9,534 bases of DNA from Actinomycetes bacterium (GTDB lineage: Bacteria; Actinomycetota; Actinomycetes; Mycobacteriales; Micromonosporaceae), in NCBI GenBank assembly GCA_023437285.1, contig JAEZGP010000055.1:1-9534 (forward strand). Direction: 5' to 3'. Of the stretch, positions 1 to 5,404 are shown one piece after another (within the stretch, counting starts at the first letter, position 1; each line of letters starts with the position of its first letter). Below the pieces are notes generated by a model, which ran no database searches, was not told the origin of the DNA, and was given only the letters and a program-made list of their open reading frames with translations. A program made the position numbers and the translations under genes.

Positions 1-2211
<2,211 letters not shown>

Positions 2212-2213
2212 GC

Positions 2214-2239
2214 GCACCTCCGATATGTGTCGGAGGCGC
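2214..2239 (-). promoter_or_regulatory. Shine-Dalgarno-sequestering hairpin, expression platform of the metH riboswitch
   Basis: GCGCCTCCGA (2239-2230) can pair with TCGGAGGTGC (2223-2214) around the loop CACATA: ten base pairs including one G-U. The 3' arm contains the metH ribosome-binding site GGAGG and ends 2 nt before the GTG. The 5' arm contains GCGCCT, which is also the 3' strand of the aptamer pseudoknot, so the two folds exclude each other. With ligand the pseudoknot should form and free the ribosome-binding site; without ligand this hairpin should close and block initiation. This is an ON switch acting on translation, inferred from the pairing seen. Confidence 0.8.
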
Positions 2240-2308
2240 CCTTGTCGCGGTGGAACGGCCCGAGCGTGGCGGACTCACCGTTAAGTCCGTTGCAGCGCCT
2301 CTCGGTCC
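2231..2308 (-). promoter_or_regulatory. S-adenosylhomocysteine (SAH) riboswitch aptamer in the metH leader
   Basis: Read on the minus strand, the leader has the SAH riboswitch layout. P1 pairs CCGAG (2305-2301) with CTCGG (2264-2260). The P4 pseudoknot pairs AGGCGC (2300-2295) with GCGCCT (2239-2234). Between them is the hallmark GCGCTGCAACGG, then a P2 hairpin of CGGACT and AGTCCG with an 8-nt loop, then CCACGCTCGG. From memory, the proteobacterial consensus is GCGCUGCAA, a GC hairpin, then CCAGGCUCG with a closing GCGCUC. The only clear departure here is CCACG for CCAGG, which would leave a C-C mismatch in the lower P2 stem. The class is known to activate methionine-cycle genes such as ahcY and metH when SAH builds up. 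Assignment is by eye, not by covariance model. Confidence 0.85.
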
Positions 2309-2316
2309 AACGAAAG

Positions 2317-2322
2317 ATTCTA
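2317..2322 (-). promoter_or_regulatory. Putative metH promoter -10 box (TAGAAT)
   Basis: TAGAAT on the minus strand is a good sigma-70-type -10 hexamer, and it places the transcript start near 2310. That is just 5' of aptamer P1 at 2305, as expected if the leader begins with the riboswitch. No convincing -35 stands at 17-18 nt; that position falls in the last codons of rnz. Read-through from rnz may also contribute. Confidence 0.5.
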
Positions 2323-2330
2323 CCCGTTCG

Positions 2331-3245
2331 TCAACGCCGTGCCGGCATAGGGACGCGGGCCAGGTCCTCGGCCACGACGATGTCGCCGTCGAAGTGGCGG
2401 GCCGCCTCGGCGTGGAACAGGGCCGGGTCGGTGTAGCGCGCGGAGAAATGCGTCAGGACCAGCCGCCGCACGCCGCAGGCGGCCGCGACCCGGGCGGCCT
2501 GCGCGGCGGTCAGGTGCCGGTAGGTGTCGGCCAGCTCGACGTCGACGTCCAGATACGTCGCCTCGATCACCAACAGGTCGACGCCGTCAGCCAGGTCGTA
2601 GACCGCGTCGCAGAGGCGGGTGTCCATGACGAAGGCGAACCGCTGCCCGGGGCGCGGCTCGCTGACCTCCTCGAGGGTGGTCTGGCGACCGTCGATCGTG
2701 ATCTGGCCGGCGCGTTGCAGCGCTCCCACGGCCGGGCCGGCGATGCCGCGTTCGGCGAGCTTGTCCGGCAGCATCCGGCGGCCGCCGGCCTCATCCAGGC
2801 GGTACCCGAACGCCTCGATGCGGTGATCGAGCGCTCTGGCCCGCAGCGTCCACGTCTCGCCGGCCGCCACGACGCCGTCGCCGGCAACGGGCTCCTCCCG
2901 TACGTCGGCCGTCTCGTGGTACGGCGTGGCGTGGCGCAGTCGCGCGAAGTACTCCGCGCCGCTGGCCGGGTAGTACGCCGTGACCGGGTGCGCGACCATG
3001 TCCTTGGACAGCCGCTGTAGGACGCCGGGCACGCCGAGGCAGTGGTCGCCGTGGAAGTGCGTCAGGCAGATCCGGGTGATCGCGGAGCTGGCGACGCCGG
3101 CGTACGTCAGTTGGCGCTGGGTGCCCTCGCCCGGGTCGAACAGGAATCCCTCCCCGTCCCAGCGCAGCAGGTAGCCGTTGTGGTTGCGGGTACGCGTCGG
3201 CGCCTGGCTGGCCGTCCCGAGCACGATCAGCTCACGCTGCGACAT
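2331..3245 (-). CDS. rnz: Ribonuclease Z (tRNA 3'-processing metallo-beta-lactamase-fold endonuclease)
   Basis: RNase Z cuts the 3' trailer from precursor tRNAs in the cytoplasm, using a two-zinc metallo-beta-lactamase fold. The 304-residue product is the usual length for the short bacterial form. Motifs seen: N-terminal [30 protein letters not shown] near residue 37; zinc motif HFHGDH with His63, His65, Asp67 and His68; further metal ligands His141 (ALDH), Asp208 (FVMDTR) and His266 (LTHFSARY); and the ATYLD segment near 229 followed by a His244 region resembling the conserved HxT-type motif. The ATG at 3245 aligns with the normal N-terminus and has a TAGGGT box 6 nt upstream, suggesting a leaderless transcript. 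The gene diverges from the cupin gene and lies 119 nt upstream of metH on the same strand. No functional link to metH is evident. Confidence 0.95.
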   Translation of the reverse strand: MSQRELIVLGTASQAPTRTRNHNGYLLRWDGEGFLFDPGEGTQRQLTYAGVASSAITRICLTHFHGDHCLGVPGVLQRLSKDMVAHPVTAYYPASGAEYFARLRHATPYHETADVREEPVAGDGVVAAGETWTLRARALDHRIEAFGYRLDEAGGRRMLPDKLAERGIAGPAVGALQRAGQITIDGRQTTLEEVSEPRPGQRFAFVMDTRLCDAVYDLADGVDLLVIEATYLDVDVELADTYRHLTAAQAARVAAACGVRRLVLTHFSARYTDPALFHAEAARHFDGDIVVAEDLARVPMPARR

Positions 3246-3251
3246 GCCCTG

Positions 3252-3257
3252 ACCCTA
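3252..3257 (-). promoter_or_regulatory. Probable leaderless promoter -10 box (TAGGGT) for rnz
   Basis: TAGGGT on the minus strand ends 6 nt before the A of the rnz ATG, so transcription would start at or next to the start codon. The AGGG between box and ATG is too close (one intervening base) to serve as a normal ribosome-binding site, which supports leaderless initiation, common in actinomycetes. Confidence 0.55.
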
Positions 3258-3304
3258 TGCGCGCGCCGGCGCGTCGCGTCCTGGCCCGGCGGTGCCCGGC
3301 GTGC

Positions 3305-3310
3305 CAGGAT
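3305..3310 (+). promoter_or_regulatory. Weak -10-like box or AGGA ribosome-binding site before the cupin gene
   Basis: CAGGAT ends 7 nt before the ATG at 3318. It may be a degenerate -10 box for a leaderless transcript, or the AGGA inside it may be a ribosome-binding site with an 8-nt spacer. The sequence alone does not separate these. Confidence 0.3.
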
Positions 3311-3317
3311 CTTCGGG

Positions 3318-3674
3318 ATGGGGAGCATCAATCTCGCCGAGAAGCTGGCGTTGATCACCGAGTACTGGTCGCCGCGCACGGTGGCCACCGTCAACGACTA
3401 CGACGTACGCCTGGTCAGGGTCCAGGGTGAGTTCGTCCGCCACCAGCACGCCGAGTCGGACGAGTTCTTCCTGGTTATCGACGGTGAGTTGACCATCCGG
3501 ATGGATGACGGCGAGGTGACGCTGGGGCCGGGCGAGCTGTATGTCGTGCCGCGCGGCACCTACCACCAGCCGGTGAGCGCGGGCGAGACCACCGTGCTGC
3601 TCTTCGAGCCCAGCGAGATCGTGAACACCGGCGACGCGGGCGGTCCGCTGACCGCCACGGTCACCCCGATCTGA
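3318..3674 (+). CDS. Small single-domain cupin protein
   Basis: The 118-residue product is a compact beta-barrel cupin of unknown substrate. Cupin motif 1 is seen as GEFVRHQHAESDEFFLVIDG, with metal ligands His42, His44 and probably Glu49. Motif 2 is GPGELYVVPRGTYHQPV with Pro78, Gly80 and ligand His83. All four usual metal ligands are present, so a metal-binding, possibly catalytic role is plausible, but a sensor or sugar-binding role cannot be excluded. The N-terminal NLAEKLALITEYWSPRTVATVNDYDVRLVRV is typical of small stand-alone actinobacterial cupins. The ATG at 3318 was chosen because the family-like sequence begins there; the frame is open further upstream. The OsmC-family gene follows after 24 bp on the same strand, probably as an operon. 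Confidence 0.88.
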   Translation: MGSINLAEKLALITEYWSPRTVATVNDYDVRLVRVQGEFVRHQHAESDEFFLVIDGELTIRMDDGEVTLGPGELYVVPRGTYHQPVSAGETTVLLFEPSEIVNTGDAGGPLTATVTPI

Positions 3675-3698
3675 CCGCACGAGCTGAGGACGTTCGAC

Positions 3699-4169
3699 AT
3701 GGCGACGCACACGTACACCACCGTCGTGACCTGGGAGGGCAACCGGGGCACCGGTACCAGCGGCTACCGCGACTACGGCCGCGAGCACGACATCGGCGCC
3801 GCCGGCCGGCCGTCGATCCCGGGCAGCTCCGACCCGGCCTTCCGGGGCGACCCGGCCCGCTGGAACCCCGAACAGCTCATGGTCGTCGCGCTGTCGCAGT
3901 GCCACATGCTGCAGTACCTGCACCTCTGTGCCGAGGCGGGCGTCATCGTGACCGACTACGTCGACGATGCGACGGGCACGATGGTGACCCGGGCGAACAA
4001 CGGCCGGTTCACCGAGGTGGTGCTCGCGCCCCGGGTGAGCGTCGCCAGCGCCGACATGGTGGACAAGGCGGTCGCGCTGCACGAGGACGCGCACCACGCC
4101 TGCTTCATCGCGAATTCGGTCAACTTCCCCGTACGCCATGAGCCGACGGTGACCGTCGGACCGGCGTGA
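3699..4169 (+). CDS. OsmC-family peroxiredoxin-like protein
   Basis: The OsmC/Ohr family comprises small cytoplasmic proteins that reduce organic hydroperoxides with a pair of conserved cysteines. This 156-residue product has both expected cysteines: Cys68 in VALSQCHMLQYL at the start of the central helix and Cys135 in HHACFIANSVNFPV. A third, Cys77, lies one turn further on. WNPEQLMVVAL at 55-65 is the typical lead-in to the first cysteine helix. Length fits the family (about 140-160). It lies closer to the general OsmC or YhfA-like branch than to classical Ohr, judged from the HHACFIANSV motif; the physiological substrate is not known. GAGGA 8 nt before the ATG is the likely ribosome-binding site. 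It is probably co-transcribed with the upstream cupin, and the stop codon sits inside a hairpin. Confidence 0.92.
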   Translation: MATHTYTTVVTWEGNRGTGTSGYRDYGREHDIGAAGRPSIPGSSDPAFRGDPARWNPEQLMVVALSQCHMLQYLHLCAEAGVIVTDYVDDATGTMVTRANNGRFTEVVLAPRVSVASADMVDKAVALHEDAHHACFIANSVNFPVRHEPTVTVGPA

Positions 4170-4176
4170 CGGTCCG
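4157..4176 (+). terminator. Hairpin at the end of the OsmC-family gene
   Basis: CGGACCG (4157-4163) pairs with CGGTCCG (4170-4176) around a 6-nt loop that contains the TGA stop. There is no T-tract, as is common for actinomycete terminators, so function is plausible but unproven. Confidence 0.45.
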
Positions 4177-4225
4177 GCCGGCCCGAACCGGTCGACGATC
4201 ATCCGATGCCCGTCGGGTGTTCGGC

Positions 4226-4248
4226 GCGCTAAACCGGCTGGTTAGCGC
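4226..4248. repeat. Inverted repeat, possible operator
   Basis: The arms GCGCTAA (4226-4232) and TTAGCGC (4242-4248) are perfect complements separated by 9 bp. The A/T-containing arms stand out in this G+C-rich stretch and end 24 bp before the TACATT box, close to where a regulator could act. The regulator is unknown. Confidence 0.5.
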
Positions 4249-4272
4249 CCGTCGCGCCGGCCGGCGCGGTCC

Positions 4273-4278
4273 TACATT
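4273..4278 (+). promoter_or_regulatory. Possible -10 box (TACATT)
   Basis: TACATT fits TANNNT and ends 7 nt before the ATG of a 10-codon ORF, the same geometry as the presumed leaderless starts of rnz and the ThuA gene. GGGGGA lies between, so a ribosome-binding site is also possible. No -35 hexamer is convincing. Confidence 0.4.
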
Positions 4279-4285
4279 GGGGGAC

Positions 4286-4318
4286 ATGACAATTGTCGAA
4301 GACTCGACGTGGGGCTGA
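4286..4318 (+). CDS. Possible 10-codon small ORF (MTIVEDSTWG)
   Basis: An ATG 7 nt after TACATT opens MTIVEDSTWG followed by TGA. The stop overlaps the first bases of a strong hairpin, so the unit reads as promoter, mini-ORF, terminator. The start codon lies beside a perfect 10-bp palindrome GACAATTGTC (4288-4297), unusually A/T-rich for this window. No gene follows on the plus strand, so a classical leader-peptide role is not supported; a short regulatory RNA, a tiny peptide or a chance frame are the options. I do not recognise the peptide. Confidence 0.25.
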   Translation: MTIVEDSTWG

Positions 4319-4347
4319 TCGCGGGTCCATCACGACCCGCGATCGGC
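4314..4347. terminator. Strong hairpin, likely bidirectional terminator
   Basis: GATCGCGGGT (4317-4326) pairs perfectly with ACCCGCGATC (4335-4344) around CCATCACG, and the stem extends by three more pairs including one wobble. It begins 6 nt beyond the stop of the 54-residue Cys-rich gene on the minus strand, so it probably ends that operon; on the plus strand it would end the short unit starting near 4286. No T-tract on either side. Confidence 0.65.
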
Positions 4348-4352
4348 GGCCC

Positions 4353-4517
4353 CTAACCGCGCGCGAACAGCCGCGACAGCCAGCCACCACCCGCCGGCTT
4401 CTCGTGGCCGGCGCACCACTTCTCGGTGGGCACCTGGGCCCGCACCTGGTTGACGTGCTGGCCGCAGCCGGCCCAGGTCGTCTTGCCGCAGGTTTTGCAC
4501 GATACCGCTCGGCACAT
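4353..4517 (-). CDS. Small Cys/His-rich protein of 54 residues, putative zinc-binding
   Basis: The product begins MCRAVSCKTCGKTTWAGC and ends GGWLSRLFARG. Cys2, Cys7, Cys10, Cys18, His21, Cys35 and His38 make a plausible zinc site, with CxxC at 7-10 and CGQH at 18-21. I recognise the N-terminal pattern as a widespread uncharacterised family of short actinobacterial proteins; no function is known to me. The ATG at 4517 has AAGGAG 11 nt upstream, a rather long spacer. The gene starts 26 bp after the stop of the AhpD-like gene on the same strand and is likely co-transcribed with it. The same frame is open upstream, but that part overlaps the AhpD-like gene in another frame and looks like shadow sequence. 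Confidence 0.8.
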   Translation of the reverse strand: MCRAVSCKTCGKTTWAGCGQHVNQVRAQVPTEKWCAGHEKPAGGGWLSRLFARG

Positions 4518-4543
4518 CGCTGGTCGTTCTCCTTGTCGTACGG

Positions 4544-4933
4544 TCAGGCGGGGGTTTCGCCGGTCGACGCGGCGGTCTCGAACTCCACGAACGCGTCGTA
4601 GGCGCGCGGGCCGTAGATGGTGGCCGGGCCGCCCTTCATGAGGAACGTGACGCCGATCGCCTCGGCCGCCTCCTGGCGGGTGGCGCCGGCGCGCACGGCC
4701 GCCTGCGCGTGGGAGGAGATGCAGCCGTCGCACCCTTCGACCACCCCGATCGCCAGGGCGATCAGTTCCTTCGTACGGGTGTCGAGCGCGCCAGGCGCGA
4801 ACGCGGCGCGGTGCAGCTCACCGAAGCCCTTGTAGACGTCGGGTACCGCGCGGCGCAGCTCCCGGTGCAGCGGGGACAGCTCGCTGAGCACCGCCTTGCC
4901 GTGCGGGGAGGAGTGTGCAGCCGTGGTGGACAT
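4544..4933 (-). CDS. AhpD-like carboxymuconolactone decarboxylase-family protein
   Basis: This 129-residue all-helical protein carries the AhpD-type active-site motif ExxxCxxCxxxH, seen as VVEGCDGCISSHAQAA with Cys68, Cys71 and His75 and a preceding glutamate at 66. The lead-in DTRTKELIALAIGV is typical of the family. Proteins with this CxxC act as thiol-dependent peroxidases or as reductants of peroxiredoxins; true decarboxylases lack the cysteine pair. An alkyl hydroperoxide, persulfide or other thiol substrate is possible, and the exact reaction cannot be read from sequence. The ATG at 4933 has GAGG 6 nt upstream. The gene diverges from the CsoR-family repressor across a gap holding two G/C-tract palindromes, so it is the likeliest target of that repressor. 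The Cys-rich small gene follows. Confidence 0.9.
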   Translation of the reverse strand: MSTTAAHSSPHGKAVLSELSPLHRELRRAVPDVYKGFGELHRAAFAPGALDTRTKELIALAIGVVEGCDGCISSHAQAAVRAGATRQEAAEAIGVTFLMKGGPATIYGPRAYDAFVEFETAASTGETPA

Positions 4934-4966
4934 CGGGTGCCTCGCCTTCGTTCATGGATCTTGCTC

Positions 4967-4980
4967 TCCCCCTCGGGGGA
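4967..4980. promoter_or_regulatory. G/C-tract palindrome, probable second CsoR-family operator
   Basis: TCCCCC and GGGGGA arms flank a 2-bp centre (TC). It lies immediately downstream of the presumed start of the AhpD-like transcript (near 4981). Its centre is 32 bp, about three helical turns, from the centre of the perfect palindrome at 4998-5013, so both sites could face the same side of the DNA. Confidence 0.6.
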
Positions 4981-4987
4981 CGCTCCC

Positions 4988-4993
4988 AGCCTA
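4988..4993 (-). promoter_or_regulatory. Putative -10 box (TAGGCT) for the AhpD-like operon
   Basis: TAGGCT on the minus strand would give a start near 4981. A 17-bp spacer places the -35 at 5011-5016 (GGTATC, weak), and this spacer contains the perfect palindrome at 4998-5013. A CsoR-family repressor bound there would block RNA polymerase. Confidence 0.5.
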
Positions 4994-4997
4994 GCCG

Positions 4998-5013
4998 ATC
5001 CCCCCGGGGGGAT
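4998..5013. promoter_or_regulatory. Perfect palindrome, probable CsoR/CstR-family operator
   Basis: ATCCCCCCGGGGGGAT is a perfect 16-bp palindrome in the gap between the divergent AhpD-like and CsoR-family genes. CsoR and CstR proteins are known to bind G/C tracts flanked by A/T of the type TACCCC...GGGGTA. Here the right side continues as GGGGGGATACC, close to that pattern. Position and sequence together make autoregulation and control of the AhpD-like operon likely. Confidence 0.75.
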
Positions 5014-5018
5014 ACCAT
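5013..5018 (+). promoter_or_regulatory. Possible -10 box (TACCAT) for the CsoR-family gene
   Basis: TACCAT begins on the last base of the perfect palindrome, so operator binding would occlude it. It would give a leader of about 30 nt before the ATG at 5056. No recognisable -35 is present. Confidence 0.35.
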
Positions 5019-5055
5019 GGAACGTGTCACACCACGTCGACCATGGAGAGCATCG

Positions 5056-5319
5056 ATGGAACTGCCGCCCGAGGAACTCAAGGCGATCATCGCGCGGATG
5101 AAGCGCGCGCACGGCCATTTGGGCAGCGTCATCCGGATGATGGAGGAGGGTTCGGACTGCGAAACCGTGCTGACCCAGATGGCTGCGGTCAACAAGGCGC
5201 TCAGCCGCGCCGGCTACGCCGTCGTGGCGACCGGACTGCGCCGCTGCGTGGCCAACGGCGACGATGTCGACAGCGTCGACGTCAAGCAGATGGAGAAGCT
5301 CTTCCTCGCCCTCGCGTGA
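5056..5319 (+). CDS. CsoR/RcnR-family repressor, CstR-like (persulfide-sensor type) residue pattern
   Basis: The family comprises small all-helical repressors (formerly DUF156) that let go of G/C-tract operators when a ligand modifies conserved Cys/His residues. The 87-residue product has the usual length and landmarks: GHLGSVIRMMEEGSDCETVLTQMAAVNKAL, then AVVATGLRRCV. By alignment from memory, copper sensors use Cys-His-Cys. Here the positions are Cys35, Gly60 and Cys64, so the copper-ligand histidine is absent. Two cysteines without that histidine is the CstR pattern, where per- or polysulfide links the cysteines; a thiol-stress or sulfide signal is therefore more likely than Cu(I), by inference. 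The ATG at 5056 was chosen because GGAGAG lies 5 nt upstream; an in-frame ATG at 5017 lacks such a site. It probably represses itself and the divergent AhpD-like operon. Confidence 0.92.
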   Translation: MELPPEELKAIIARMKRAHGHLGSVIRMMEEGSDCETVLTQMAAVNKALSRAGYAVVATGLRRCVANGDDVDSVDVKQMEKLFLALA

Positions 5320-5404
5320 GGCGCGTGCCGGCACGGGCGGGGGACAGGTGGGGCGCGGGCGGCGCGGTGCGGCAGGATGGAGGCCGGCAGGGACGGAGGT
5401 GGCG

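Noticed and set aside
2212..2330. Cobalamin (B12) riboswitch or SAM riboswitch upstream of metH
   Set aside because: Too short and without the B12-box GCCACTG; no SAM-I-like or SAM-IV-like core seen, whereas the SAH-type pairing fits well.
2329..2334. TTGACG (minus strand) as the -35 of the metH promoter
   Set aside because: Only 6 nt separate it from the TAGAAT box, far short of a functional 16-19 nt spacer.
4293..4601. A 102-codon plus-strand frame starting at TTG
   Set aside because: Antisense to the small Cys-rich gene and the end of the AhpD-like gene; no ribosome-binding site and no family resemblance.
5017..5055. Upstream in-frame ATG at 5017 as the start of the CsoR-family gene
   Set aside because: No ribosome-binding site, it overlaps the operator/promoter region, and the added residues are not family-like; ATG 5056 has GGAGAG 5 nt upstream.
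5324..5335. CGTGCCGGCACG palindrome after the CsoR-family gene as a terminator
   Set aside because: Perfect 12-bp palindrome but without a loop, so only a short hairpin can form; not strong enough to call.
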